64,000 nt of DNA. Source: Uranotaenia lowii (lineage: Eukaryota > Arthropoda > Insecta > Diptera > Culicidae). The stretch spans positions 223,153,094-223,217,093 of the forward strand of contig NC_073693.1 in the NCBI RefSeq assembly GCF_029784155.1, read 5' to 3'. Under the pieces are notes generated by a model. The model worked only from the letters and a program-made list of their open reading frames with translations, did not search any database and was not told the origin of the DNA. The translations under genes and the position numbers were made by a program. Positions 22,323 to 32,999 of the stretch are shown here, in pieces; positions within the stretch are counted from its first letter, which is position 1, and every line of letters starts with the position of its first letter.

Positions 22323-22676
22323 ACATAGAGGCCAAGAGCTTTCCTCCAATAAGTCGCAAGTTATGATCTTATAACTTGGCATATTTCGTTACGGAACGAA
22401 CCGGCTAAAATGACCATGGCCACGACTTGGTGTTCTCGAATCGCTTCTCATATCGATTCCCTTTGTGTTGAGGTCAAGAGCTTTTTTGCATAACGCCGCT
22501 AGCCATGAGCCGTATTTGCGGAACCGCTTACCCTTACACATATTTTTCAATAGCAACAACCAAATGTTATTGTTGTCGATACAAGATAGAAAACGACGTA
22601 GGAATTTGAGTGTTTATAATTTATGTGGCTAATGTCAAATTTCAACAAATGTTTACTTAAGTTTATTGCCTGTTTC

Positions 22677-22745
22677 ACCCACAAATCAGACTCTACTCCA
22701 ATAATGAACTTCCTTGAAGGTGGAATTATCGGTATAAGGTTCTAT
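22677..22745 (+). repeat. Short dispersed repeat block, copy 2
   Basis: This matches 7433-7503 at close to 90 percent identity (ACCCACAAATCAGACTCTAC onward). It lies just upstream of an unexplained 130-codon open frame on the minus strand (22742-23134). Confidence 0.7.
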
Positions 22746-23611
22746 GAAGGACCGGCTTTAAAAAGCTTTCTATAATACAAGCGCGATAGGTTGTATGTGA
22801 ATCGAATGCAGCTGTGTAGTTCTATTTTTAATTTGTTCATAAGATAAGGTGAGCATCGATCATCTTGTTCAAGAAAACCAAAATTGTAGAACAACTGGTG
22901 CATGAGCAAATTAAAAAAAAATCCGCACTCTATGCGTTCATCGACTCGCCCTGATGCGTCACGTCCTAAGCGTGGTTGTCGAACGGAGTCACGGCTCACA
23001 GTAGTTAGTCCTTCTGGTTCACCGTCACTATCCGGTCGGTATAGAGGCAGACTTTCGGTTGGCGTTCGGAAGAGTCGATGATCATCATCAAAGGCGTCGT
23101 TCATCGACGTTGGCGTCGTCATTGCCATCGTCATTCGTAATGATTAGCACCACTGATGCTCGTTTGAGTGCATCAGTATGCATTTTTATTTCAAATTGTC
23201 TGCGCATCCATATCCCAATTTGATTTGATGGGGTTCGCGGAATTGTTTCATCATACTTTCTTATATATTCACCACGGTAATGATAGGAACAAGTGAAACA
23301 GATGAGCTTAGAAGAAAAACCGGGGTATCGTTGCCGATCTTAATGAGATTAGAGCTTCGCGTAAGATCGTTTTGGGCCTTGAAGCAATTGCATCAATACT
23401 TGCGTTTTGAATTTGTTTCTAAATTGAAAGACTAACTACAGGGTACCAGTTTTGTTTAGAGTAAATGCGACCACCACAACTGTTTAGTAGTGTTTAGAGA
23501 TACTTGGTATAACATAGGTATAAAAGTACTTTTATCTCAAAAACTTAAATTTTTGGTATACAAAATATCTTTCTCAAAAATGTGTAGCATCAACATATCG
23601 ATCTTTAAACG
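22746..23611. other. Unrecognised region with one mixed-composition frame
   Basis: The minus-strand frame 22742-23134 (130 codons) has a less repetitive N-terminal half with DDDHRLFRTPTESLPLYRP, then SDGEPEGLTTVSRDS. The DNA beneath it (about 22920-23134) is GC-richer than its surroundings. Its C-terminal half, after IECGFFF, runs into poly-A/T and looks non-coding. An exon with its donor near 22920 is conceivable, but no domain is recognised. The rest is AT-rich with no gene. Confidence 0.25.
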
Positions 23612-23660
23612 AAGGGGAGAGTGGGGTATTGTGAGCCACTTTTATGCTCCATAACTTTTT
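23612..23660 (+). repeat. Transposon-like terminus GGGGAGAGTGGGGTATTGTG
   Basis: GGGGAGAGTGGGGTATTGTG and the following AGCC are matched in inverted form at about 31187-31213 (GGCCCACGATACCCCACTTT then CCCC). The two ends are 7.6 kb apart with different flanks, so they are probably two separate truncated members of one family. Confidence 0.5.
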
Positions 23661-23844
23661 TATTAAATAAGATTTTGACTATCAACGTTTTCGGCGGATT
23701 TTAGAATCAAAATCGTTTTTTACCAGTTGACCAACTTTTCGAGCAACTTTGACTACCGCTCATCTTCAGTGAGCACTAAAATTTGATTTTTAACACTGAA
23801 TTTTCATTTAGTTTACAATTTAAAAAAAAAACTCTACAATCTTA

Positions 23845-24273
23845 TGGCCTTCTTCTATACTTATTAGATTCGGGACATTTTGTTTTGATTTTTTTTCTAT
23901 TTGTATGTTAATGTTTGTGATAATTTTTTAAATCTTGGTTATCCTATATTTTTAGTGTGATAACTTTATTCCCTGTTTACAAAAGAAATGGTACCTATGC
24001 TTTTTGTGCGAATGTGGACTTAAAGAATTAAAGTCTAGGTATCAAGTCAAAAAGTTGAAATAAAATATAGGCTTTAATGCGAGAATTACAGCGAGAACTA
24101 CTTTTTACATTAAAATTAGCGGCGACAAAAATATAGTCAGTGGGTAGATAGACTCTGGTAATTTTAAGACAGCTTTTGACTCTGTAATAAAAAATATCAC
24201 TTACACTAACATAAAAATGTAAAAGAAAATCGAAACAAAATGTCCCGAATCTAATAAGTATAGACGAAGGCCA
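23845..24273. mobile_element. Foldback MITE with roughly 90-bp inverted arms
   Basis: TGGCCTTCTTCTATACTTAT at 23845 continues through TAGATTCGGGACATTTTGTT. It is repeated in reverse complement ending at 24273 with about 90 percent identity. The 250-bp centre is AT-rich. Neither arm encodes a recognisable protein. Confidence 0.6.
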
Positions 24274-24814
24274 GTAAATTGTACCCAGCAAACATCTTTG
24301 TAGCTATATTCTTATGTTGTTTTGGTATACGTTCCATGTACATTATAGAAAGATCGTATGAAAGTTAAAAAAAAAAACAGCATTTACATAACAAAGAGTA
24401 TTTCTTTTTTAAGTGACGTAAACTACACCAATTGGGCCTTATCCGACACCTTATTTGTGCCTATCGGAAAAATGCAAGAGATCGCGAGATTTTCCTCTCA
24501 TAGCCTTCAAATCGTTGCCAGCGACAATGTTTTCCAGTTCTTTCATTGGTCAGTATAACTCAATTCCCATCTGATTTTTTGCATCTGGATGCAATGCTAG
24601 TAGCAGAAAGAACTTAACGATGATTTTCTCACTTGAAGCTCGCGTGGAAGCAAAATCATTTCAAAATTTAAAGCATGGCGGGCTTTCTATAATATTCGAT
24701 ATGAACTGACTGCAGACGACAATTAATACGATCTTTTCACTAAAGCATGGATCATCTTAAATACGGACGCATTTAAACGGGTCTATCTGAAGGTATGTGA
24801 ACGAAATAAGAATG

Positions 24815-25007
24815 TTTTTTTTTGTTTCGATCACAATCATTTTACCATCTTTATGGCATTCGCGACTATATTAACGTTGCAGTTGACGGATCGTTATTGA
24901 AAAACAATCCGGTACAACTGTGTTCGATGTTTACTCTCGGGCTCGAACTCACGATCATCGGCTCAGGAGACAACAGACTTGCCAACTGAGCTATATCACA
25001 AGCCCCT
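24815..25007 (-). mobile_element. tRNA-derived SINE, family B, best copy
   Basis: Read on the minus strand the head is AGGGGCTTGTGATATAGCTC followed by AGTTGGCAAGTC. This gives a good A box (TAGCTCAGTTGG) and, after GAGCCGATGATCGTGAGTTC, a good B box (GAGTTCGAGCC). The body passes through GAGTAAACATCGAACACAGT and ends in ATCGAAAC plus an A-run at 24815. It is the most complete of the three copies and defines the family at about 190 bp. Confidence 0.85.
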
Positions 25008-25127
25008 GAAATAAAAATGGGTTGTACTCAAAATGTAGATTTTTTATTGCACTTTGAAAGAAAAATAATAAAAAATCATTCAGTTTTGGTTTTGATGAAA
25101 TTTCGAACTTTTCGTCGAATACCAGTC

Positions 25128-26640
25128 ATTCTAGTTGGACACCCTATTCACTGACCTCATCGGCCATTTTGTTCCACAATCTTTTCATCTCTGTTGCATC
25201 CCGAGTCGTCCTACCATTCTTCCTCATCTTCTGCATGACAATTGCCTAATATTTTTCGATAGGGCGGAATTGCGGGCAGTTGGGTTGATGTCCTTTTCGA
25301 CAAAATCCACCCGTTGTCCCGATACCACTGTAGTACCTCTTTGCTGTGGTGGCAGCTTGCCAAATCTGGCCAAAACTTTACTGGTCCTTTGTGAGATCTA
25401 ATGTACAGAAGAATACATTTTCTCAGGCACTCCTCCTTGTACATCTTGGAGTCCATGGTCTTGTTTGTCATAAAAACCGGGGTTTTTCGTTCGCAGCTGC
25501 AAATACCTAGCCAGAACAAACACTTTCTTGCCAACTTATTGGCAAAAACGAATTTGAACTTGCCGGGAACATAATCCCAACCAGTAGACTGAGGCGATTT
25601 GGGTCATTTTGGAATTTCTCAAACCCTGGGGTCTAAAAAGCTTCGTCTTGGTCTAAAACTCATTTATGATTTTTGGCAAAATTTTTAAGTAACGTTTACA
25701 TGAGTAAATTTGGACTTTTAGGTTTGTATGGGAAAATTGAATATCTTGTATTGAAAAATCCACATAATGTTTGTTTGTCTATTGAATTTATTGTTAATCA
25801 ATGTGAAAAGACATACCCCTGTTAAACAGCTAATAACTTTTTTGACTAATAAGATACGAAGTTTTAGTCTTTGACAAAGTTGTTCAGCGGAAAATTTCCT
25901 TCAGGAAATTTATAAATTGGCATAAAAACCATTAGCTGGGTTGGTTCCACAGACGAAACAAAAATGATGTGGATTTTTCAGTACAAAATATTCAATTTTC
26001 CGTTACAAACCTAAAAGTCCAAATTTACTCATGTAAACATTACTTAAAAATTTTGCAAAAAAACATGGATAAATTTTAGACCAAGACGAAGCTTTTTATA
26101 CCCCAGGGTTTGAGAAATTCCAAAATGACCCCAAATCGACTCAGTCTACCCAACCAGTGGCTTTATAAAATGTGTGACCAGGAAGTGCCCAAAATCCATC
26201 TCTACGCACGTTTCGTCATCCATGAGGATGCATACTTCGTTAGAACCTTGTTGTTGAACCTTTGGCTACTACATTCTGGTTCAATGTTCAGTTTGGTTGC
26301 TTACTGGCCCGCACCGTTTGGCATTGAATTTCTTGGCGATTTCATAGGCCGACTGCCCTGGGTTAGCTTTGATCGGTCTCAACACCTTCAAATCCAGTTT
26401 CCGATCCTTAGTTTCACTATGACGCCTGGTATGAACCTGCCGATCGATATAATGCTTCCCACGGAAACGTTTGAGAACGCAGCACACGATCGATCTGACC
26501 ATTTTTGACGATTTCTTGATTTTTAAACCCGACCACGTCGGGTTTTTGACGTGGGTGTCTAAAATTAATTTTATTCTCTCGGCTTCCGTCACGTGTAACT
26601 TTTTTGAAAAAGAAACCAAATCGTTAGGAAATTTTCAGCA
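25128..26640 (-). pseudogene. maT-like mariner transposase, split by a MITE
   Basis: Read on the minus strand this is an IS630-Tc1-mariner transposase relic. The N-terminal part starts near 26619 (MVSFSKKLHVTEAERIKLIL) and contains the paired helix-turn-helix region ending in PGQSAYEIAKKFNA. The first catalytic box MDDETCVEMDFG is at about 26190-26225. After the inserted MITE comes ARKCLFWLGICSCERKTPVF, then YKEECLRK and the second catalytic box KFWPDLASCHHSKEV near 25330-25370. Past a frameshift, the third-residue region is PQLPAIPPYRKI-like. The plus-strand end TTGGACACCCTATT near 25136 resembles the TIR of the fragment at 41350-41820. Several frameshifts make it inactive. Its right terminus is not resolved. 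Confidence 0.85.
25585..26148. mobile_element. Mutator-like MITE, 200-bp TIRs, 9-bp duplication
   Basis: The element starts TAGACTGAGGCGATTTGGGT and ends with its inverted copy. The inverted repeats extend about 200 bp at roughly 90 percent identity. CCCAACCAG is duplicated on both sides (25576-25584 and 26149-26157). A 9-bp duplication with very long TIRs is the pattern of Mutator-like elements. It sits in the transposase relic between the MDDET and WLGICS regions, and removing it rejoins the flanks. No transposase is encoded. Confidence 0.85.
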
Positions 26641-26689
26641 CTGATAGAAGAAACATTCAAAAACAAAGTACTGTCAAAACATTCTAGAT

Positions 26690-27003
26690 CCAACAACTAG
26701 GAGCGCTTTAGTAAACATTTTTTAGCAGATTTTGCAAAAATAAACATGATAGGATTTTTCGAAATCAAAAATACAATTTTAAATTTGTTTTTGAATTTTG
26801 ATGAAAAAATTATTTTTTCAATTCTTTTATCTTGATTTTTGTTGAGTAATTTCTGTGTTTTGACAAAATATGCCCGGATATTGCCCGGATTTTTCGTCTC
26901 GATTTAGAAATGAAATGCCCGGATTTTACCAGGTTTTTTTTTATAATAAAAATGCCCGGATTGTCCGGCCCTGATACGTGCTGAAAAAATTCTGGCAACC
27001 TTA
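26690..27003. mobile_element. GCCCGGAT-family hAT-like MITE, right part
   Basis: The right two thirds of the family are present (GTTTTGACAAAATATGCCCG, GGATATTGCCCGGA, TGATACGTGCTG), ending TTCTGGCAACCTTA at 27003. This end is the exact inverse of the family's left end TAAGGTTGCCAGA, so it defines the TIR. The left end is missing or diverged. Confidence 0.7.
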
Positions 27004-27199
27004 ATTTAAACGATGTACACAAAACAAATACATCGTGTAGTGTAATTTAAGAAACTTCTGTGTGACATCGTATCAAGTAGTCAATGTTTTCCTCAATTGA
27101 CTTTCAAATTGTATCCATTTCAAAAAGTACGAAACGGATTACGGACCTCAGCTGTATTTGTTTGTCTTATAAGTACTACCAAAAATAAATTAAAATGTA

Positions 27200-29935
27200 C
27201 GCAAACCTGAGTTGGTCCGTGGCGTAGGGGTTCTCCAACCTGCTTTACCAGGTAAGTACGCTGCTCTTGACTGCCTTTTTCCGGCATCAGAACCGCTTGA
27301 TTTCATCAACATCTTCTATCAGAATTTCGGTGGTATCAATTCCTGCGTGACTGATTATCCGCTCGCTACTTCATGTTCCTGCTACGATATTATCACCTTC
27401 ACCGAAACATGGTTGAACGATCACACTCTCTCCAACCAGATCTTTGGACCAGATTATTCAGTGTTCCGCTGCGATCGAAGTCCCCGTAACAGCTAAATCA
27501 CCACAGGTGGTGGGATGTGTGGCTACAGGGCCGGACCACAGCAGGATTATCCGGTTGACTAAACCGTTCATACCTGAACGGGCCTTCCAAGAGGCCGTGC
27601 ACCATTTTGTTGCCTGTGTATACTCACGTCTGGTCTGGGCGAGCGATAGGGGAGAAGGAGGACCAGTGCGAGAAAAGTGCTCAAATGTAGAATGCTTTCG
27701 AATATGTCGGAAAAAGGGATGGGCGATTATGTTGGCTGACGAGGGGATACCTGCTGGCAGAGTGGCTTACTAACATATTTCACACAGGGTGTTACTCGCC
27801 GTAAGGCCCAAATTCAGAGCTTTGCTAATCGATGATGAATCTTGGCATAATCTTGAGATGGTGTGGTCCCGTATCGAACTCGGCGACCGGAAGCTTTACG
27901 TTGGCGTACTATATTTGGTTACATTAAATATCTCTAGATTGTGTACCCCCGCTACTCACACCCTTCTACTTCGACTATGAGCACGCCGATTTCGATATCA
28001 TTTTTCGCGTACTAGCTACCATAGACAGGGAATCCGAGCTCGAACTAACAAACCCTAACGCTGCAGTCGAAACTTTCTCTCACATCCTCAACTACGTAAT
28101 CGACCGTCATGTGCCGAAACGCACCGCCAATACTAATCCTCGGACTCCATGGGCTACAGCAGCTTTACGACATCTGAAAGCGACAAAAAGGCGTGCCCTT
28201 CGAAATTACAACAAGCACAAATCTCCGCATATTTAGGAAGAATATCGCAAACTCAACTCCGCCTTTAAAAAGCTTGTCAACGTAGCTTTCAAAATCATCT
28301 TAGTCGAAGTCAGCAAAATCTCAAGACTAGCCAAAAATCCTTCCTTGAATCACGTCAAGAATCAGCGGAATGAACCTGGAACACCGTCCGGATTGTTCCT
28401 GGATGGCATCACTACGAACTCTGACTCCGGAATCTGCGATCTCTTTGCCAATAAATTCTCGAGCATCTTTGATACATCTTCAATAACCGACGATCAACTG
28501 AATTGTGCCATCAGGAGTGTATAACCACTGGGTTTTTACTTTAAACGGTATTACAGTCGAGGAAACAACCATCTCTAAAGCAGCCACTAAGCTCAAAAAC
28601 TCCTTCACTACACGCCCAGGTGAGATGCCAGCTACCTTCCTAAAGCGTTTTATGCCTTTTTTGCTGACTCCTATCTGGCTTATCTTCCAAGCTTCGCTTG
28701 ACCAGGCCACCTTCCCCTCACTGTGGAAAGAAGCTTACATGTTCCTGGTTCATAGAAAGGGAGATAGGAAAGATGTCCATAATTACCGAGGAATTTCAGC
28801 TTTGTTTGCTATAGCCAAACATTTCGAATTGGTGGTTTTAGATCCCATTTTCATGTTCTGCAAGCATAACTTCTCCAACGACCGCATGGATTTATGCCTC
28901 AACGCTCAACTACAACAAATTTTTGACCTTTACCTCGTTTGTACATGAAAGTTTTGCAAAGAAATCTTAAACTGGTGTCATCTTTACCGATCTGTTTGCC
29001 GCAATCGAAAAGGTGAACCATGATAATTGCCATCGGAAAGCTCGTGTTTAGGATTTTGTAGATCTCTTATTGGCTGGTTCCGCAGTTTTTTAACTGAACG
29101 TAAATTGATTGTTCGTACGGGTAACTGTTTTTCCAGGCAGTTCTCAGCTTCATCAGGCGTGCCTCAGGGAAGTCATTTAGGGCCGTTAGTATTCCTAATC
29201 TACTTCAATGACGTGCTGCAACTTTCGATGGACAAAATTCGCTAAAAAAATGGCCAGTTCAACCTCTTTGCCTCCTGGTGTGATGCCAATCGCTTACCTT
29301 TAAACCGTAGTGAATGCGCAGTAAATGCGCATAACATTTTCCCACAAACGACGCCCGTTTATTTCCTTGGAAACGATGCAATCTCTCGAGCTCAACACGT
29401 GAAAGATCTTGGTGTGATTCTTGACGTGCGGCTGGATTTTAAGAATCACACCAACTAAATCGTTGACAAGGCCTCCAGAAGCCTGGGTCTTCTTTTCCGC
29501 ATGACGAAGGACTTTAAGGACATTTACTGCCTGAAGAGTCTTTACTGTAGTCTGGTTCGATCGATCCTTGATATGCTTCCGAGGTTTGATGCCCAATGGT
29601 GCCCAATGGGCACTGCTCATATTATCAAAACGGTTTTGATCGCATCGAAGCCATCCAACGACGTTTTTAAGGTATGTCCTTCGACACTTAAACTGGCAAG
29701 ACCCTTTTCGACTTCCCAGCTACGAAAGCCGTTGCCGCCTGATCGACATCGACACGCTGCAAGCCCGAAGGACTGCCACTCGTGCGTCTTTCGTCGCTGA
29801 ACTGCTTTCATCCAAAATCGTCTCTCCTGCACTTTTGGAAGTTCTTCCACTTAGCGTCCGACCTCGTGGTTTGAGGAATCTGAATCATCAGCTCTTCGTT
29901 CCTGTTAGACTTAACAATTACGGGCCAACTGTATG
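27200..29935 (+). pseudogene. Non-LTR retrotransposon ORF2, long dead copy
   Basis: Almost the whole endonuclease-reverse transcriptase ORF can be followed across many frameshifts. The endonuclease N-terminus is INIFYQNFGGINS, then DIITFTETWLNDHTLSNQIF and SWHNLEMVWSRIELGDRKLY (27300-27930). The linker includes YRKLNSAFKKLVNVAFK and SGICDLFANKFSSIF (28235-28470). The reverse transcriptase includes FLVHRKGDRKDVHNYRGISA (28740-28800) and FSASSGVPQGSHLGPLVFLI (29145-29205). The YADD segment is deleted. The C-terminus has AQHVKDLGVILDVRLDFKN and IYCLKSLYCSLVRSIL (29390-29570). It resembles the LINE at 9990-11840 but keeps the endonuclease. A 274-bp block interrupts the endonuclease and a SINE lies at the 3' end. 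Confidence 0.88.
27514..27787. mobile_element. Unidentified 274-bp insertion in LINE endonuclease
   Basis: The endonuclease phrase before (ACCACAGGTGGTGG) and after (GGTGTTACTCGCCG) this block belongs together in related elements. The intervening 274 bp is extra. Imperfect duplicates CACAGGTGGTG and CACAGGGTG lie at the two sides. The block is GC-richer than the host LINE and has an open frame with FIPERAFQEAVHHFVACVYS, which I do not recognise. It could be a SINE or a captured exon. Confidence 0.55.
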
Positions 29936-29949
29936 TAGATAATCCACCA

Positions 29950-30165
29950 TGGGTGCACGGATTCACCGCAGTTTTGCCAACTTATGCACTGAAATGCATT
30001 CTTCAGATCATGAGTTTGGCTAATCTTCAATGCAAATCACCACATACCCGATTCGAACCCAAAAGATTTCATGCCGATACCAGGAATCGAACCCAGTACG
30101 CCTGGCATTCCAAAACCAGACTCGCGCCAGTCTATCCGCTAGACCACATCGGCGGTTTATCCCTG
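29950..30165 (-). mobile_element. tRNA-derived SINE, family C-type head, minus strand
   Basis: On the minus strand GCCGATGTGGTCTAGCGGAT starts a tRNA-like head with A box TGGTCTAGCGG. GGGTTCGATTCC near 30085 is a near-perfect B box, and TATCGGC closes the acceptor-like pairing with GCCGAT. About 120 bp of unrelated body follow toward 29950 (TTCAGTGCATAAGTTGG). It lies in the 3' part of the LINE corpse. It differs in sequence from the other two SINE families. Confidence 0.75.
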
Positions 30166-30362
30166 TAATATACTGAAGAACTGAGATTTTGTAGAGACTA
30201 TAGTAGGATGTCCTATGAAAATGATAAATAAGTAAACAAGAAAGAACTAAAATTTGAGTTTTGAAAATCGGTTCATTGAAAAATGAGATACAGCGATGCA
30301 AAGCAAACGTTGTAGAGATCTTTTAGTAAGATTTTTTTCTATCGGAAGATTAGACTTTTTGG

Positions 30363-30716
30363 TCAACACTTTCATTGGACCCCAAAGCATTCAGCGTGGA
30401 GATCTGTGGAGGGATGGCGTACAGCCGGTCTCCGCTAAACATATCTCCTTATGTGCTGCACTTCCCTTCCTCCTATCGACTACATGGACTTGGCCGGCGT
30501 CGTTATTGGTTCATTTTAAAGTAGGAGATTCTCAAAAGTGTACAGTGAGATTGTGATGCTTGTTCCCATCACCTTTCATTTGGCTCATTGTACAACATTG
30601 ATTATCTCGAACCAATCACGGAGTGCAACCATTATGCAATTGGCCATGGGGCCGCAAGTGGACCGTAGTTGATAGCAAGCTCAAGCTCAAACTCAACACT
30701 TTCATTGGACCCCAAA
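30363..30716 (+). mobile_element. 306-bp retroposed insert with 24-bp target duplication
   Basis: The 24-bp phrase beginning TCAACACTTTCATTGGACCC is present identically at 30363-30386 and 30693-30716. The 306 bp between them begin GCATTCAGCGTGGAGATCTG and end in short tandem copies of AAGCTC (CAAGCTCAAGCTCAAACTC). A long exact duplication plus a short-repeat tail is the signature of target-primed reverse transcription, so this is a 5'-truncated LINE end or a SINE. The body (GGCCATGGGGCCGCAAGTGG near its 3' end) is not identified. Confidence 0.75.
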
Positions 30717-30719
30717 ATA

Positions 30720-32300
30720 TTGGGGTTCAATGAATGTTGGAAAGGTGTATATTTGCCAATTCCAAAAATCAATAAAACTCTTAAATATAACAAAGCCGTC
30801 AGATGTTATACAATTTTCAGAAATCAAATGTTTTTTTTTGATTTTTTTTTCATCAGGAAAAAAATCTGATAACCTGAAAAAACATATTGCCTTTATTTTG
30901 AAATATCGAAAAACTACAATAAGTAATCTACAGAAATATTCTAATATCAACAAATTTGGTCAACATTTGCAGCCAAGGGAACGCCAACAAACTATAAGTC
31001 AAATTCCTCCATATTTTGCGAACATCTTAGGAGGGTTAAACTTGTTAAATAAAAGAAGCGTATTATGCGTGAGCGAGCCAACAACGTATGGGAATATATG
31101 TTTACGCAGAGCAACGACGATGACAGTTGAATTGAGATTTTTTTTCAAATCTCAATACACATTTGAGATATTAGGAGGGCCAAGCTTCCCTATGGCCCAC
31201 GATACCCCACTTTCCCCTAGTATTTCACACAGCTGATAACTCGATTGGTTTCGTAAAGTATACTTGAACTTTTAGATACTCATTTGTTTTCCTTTTTACT
31301 AATTGGTGCTATCTCGATCAGAAGAGAAAAACAAAATTATATCAAGATGAGATATTTTTATATCTTTTTTTTTCATATCAAAATGATATAGAATTTAGTA
31401 CTCGTAGGATGATAAAATATCTCGAATTATATCAAAGACCAAGACAAAAATATTAACATAATTTTTTATTCTCTGAATTTTTAACTAATCTAAGAATAAT
31501 CTTAAATATTGGCAGAAAATCACCAGAACGAGGGATTCAATCATTATCACCAAACAGCATGTTTCCAGAGGCAGAGTGCTGATTTTAATATTCATAACAA
31601 ATTTGCTCTGCTAACTGGGAGTTGACTTTTCTCACTTTCTCAGACAAAAATCTCGCCCTGGAAAGCTCGATTTCCGTTTGCTAGTTCCCTACATTCGGCG
31701 GATGCATTATGTACCAACCATACATGTTCCATACATAAATTGTGTTGTGCTCCTTCCTGGTGTGAGTTCAGCCGGGAGCAATGCAGCATTTAGAGCAACA
31801 ACACAAAAAAACCTTCTAAATAAAAAACGAAATTAAGATTGGCACAATAAAGCAAAATTAGCGATACGGAAAAGAATGAAGGAGTAAAAAAAACTTCATA
31901 TATATACGACGACGACGAGGCGGAAACCATCATTATGATCATCGCCATCATCACCCTCTCATCGTCATTGGACAGGCGTCATTAGCATCATGGACATGAG
32001 AGAGCAACATAATATGTACGTAGCATACAGGCAGACGATCGTTTACTGAACCAACCTAATTTGTGAGCGAAAAAATCATGGGGGAAACACAGAGTTTTCT
32101 ACGGTTCAAAAGCAAGAGAAGGGCCACTGGAATAATATCCGTCTGATTTGTTATCTAGATTGTACCGTAGATTATACCGATCCGTAACCGTAGATTACTT
32201 TATCGTTTTACTAAAGTTTTTTTTTCAAATTTAACACACTTGTTTTTAGCCAATACGTTAATTTGTGTACTTCAATTGAGGCCCTTGGAGGCTAAAGGAT
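30720..32300. other. No gene recognised; transposon end at 31187-31217
   Basis: An open frame of 168 codons (30730-31236) is mostly low complexity and ends in the transposon-like terminus at 31187-31217, so I do not call it a gene. 31300-31600 is AT-rich. 31600-32200 is more balanced in composition, with ATC/ATG-rich trinucleotides near 31930-31960, and is not repeated elsewhere in the window. It may be host non-coding DNA. Confidence 0.35.
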
Positions 32301-32321
32301 AAAAGCTAGCTTAGCTTGGTA

Positions 32322-32992
32322 AAGGGCGAACACGAAATCATTGCGATACATTCAACAGGGCATAACTTTTTTAACAATGGGTAAAAATCAACCAAATTTT
32401 GCACACTTTCTCATTGATGTGTATTGTTTACATGCTGTCAAACTCGAAGTCGTTTTTTTTCGATTCAACGTCAGTGAAAGTGAACTAACGCAAGCCGAGA
32501 AAACAAATTCTTTCCAAACACCTGAAATTTTCCAACAAAATATGGCTGCTTTGTGATGGAAGACTAATCATATATAAAAGCCGATTCTAAGCAAATTCCG
32601 GGGTTGGAGTTTTTTACCGGCAAGAGAAAGTTCGATGTGGATGACAAATTTAAGAAGAAGAAAATGTCGAAGCTCGCTTCCAAATATCTCATTTGGCAGG
32701 CTATGGGCAACGGGATGAATCATCCAACCGGATGAAAATCCCCAAAAAAAAGTTTGGCAGGCTATGAGCTCTTGCTGAGAAACTGGTACCGGATTACACT
32801 GTAAAGACTTTGATGGAGCACATCGAGCGAAAATGCGTTAAATTTTGCACCCAATGTTCCATCCACTAATTTTTCTTTTGATTTTGGAAGTAAATGTATG
32901 CAGAAAACTACCCTGAAATTTTGATTTGATTCTAAACATTATAAGAAAATTTGCATGACATTTTCGGTGTCGCAATAATTTCGTGTTCGCTT
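32322..32992 (+). mobile_element. Internally deleted mariner derivative
   Basis: The ends AAGGGCGAACACGAAATCAT and its inverted partner (ATAATTTCGTGTTCGCTT) are flanked by TA on both sides (32320-32321 and 32993-32994). The left part matches the 5' end of the mariner near 55861 (GGCATAACTTTTTTAACAAT, AAAATCAACCAAATTTTGCA). After a deletion it resumes in the catalytic region (ATATAAAAGCCGATTCTAAG, TTTGGCAGGC) and the 3' end (GTACCGGATTACACTGTAAA). At 671 bp it cannot encode transposase. It shows what the TIRs of the larger copy should look like. Confidence 0.85.
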
Positions 32993-32999
32993 TAGACTA

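Noticed and set aside
21813..22366. Several overlapping Ser/His/Leu/Phe-rich frames of 65-108 codons
   Set aside because: All lie on the palindromic array of about 10-bp units; the proteins are the repeat read in frame.
23612..31213. A single 7.6-kb element bounded by GGGGAGAGTGGGGTAT ends
   Set aside because: The flanks share no target duplication, and many unrelated elements lie between; two separate truncated copies are simpler.
30730..31236. 168-codon frame, the second longest in the window
   Set aside because: Lys/Ile/Phe low complexity in the first half, then it reads through a transposon-like terminus; no domain recognised.
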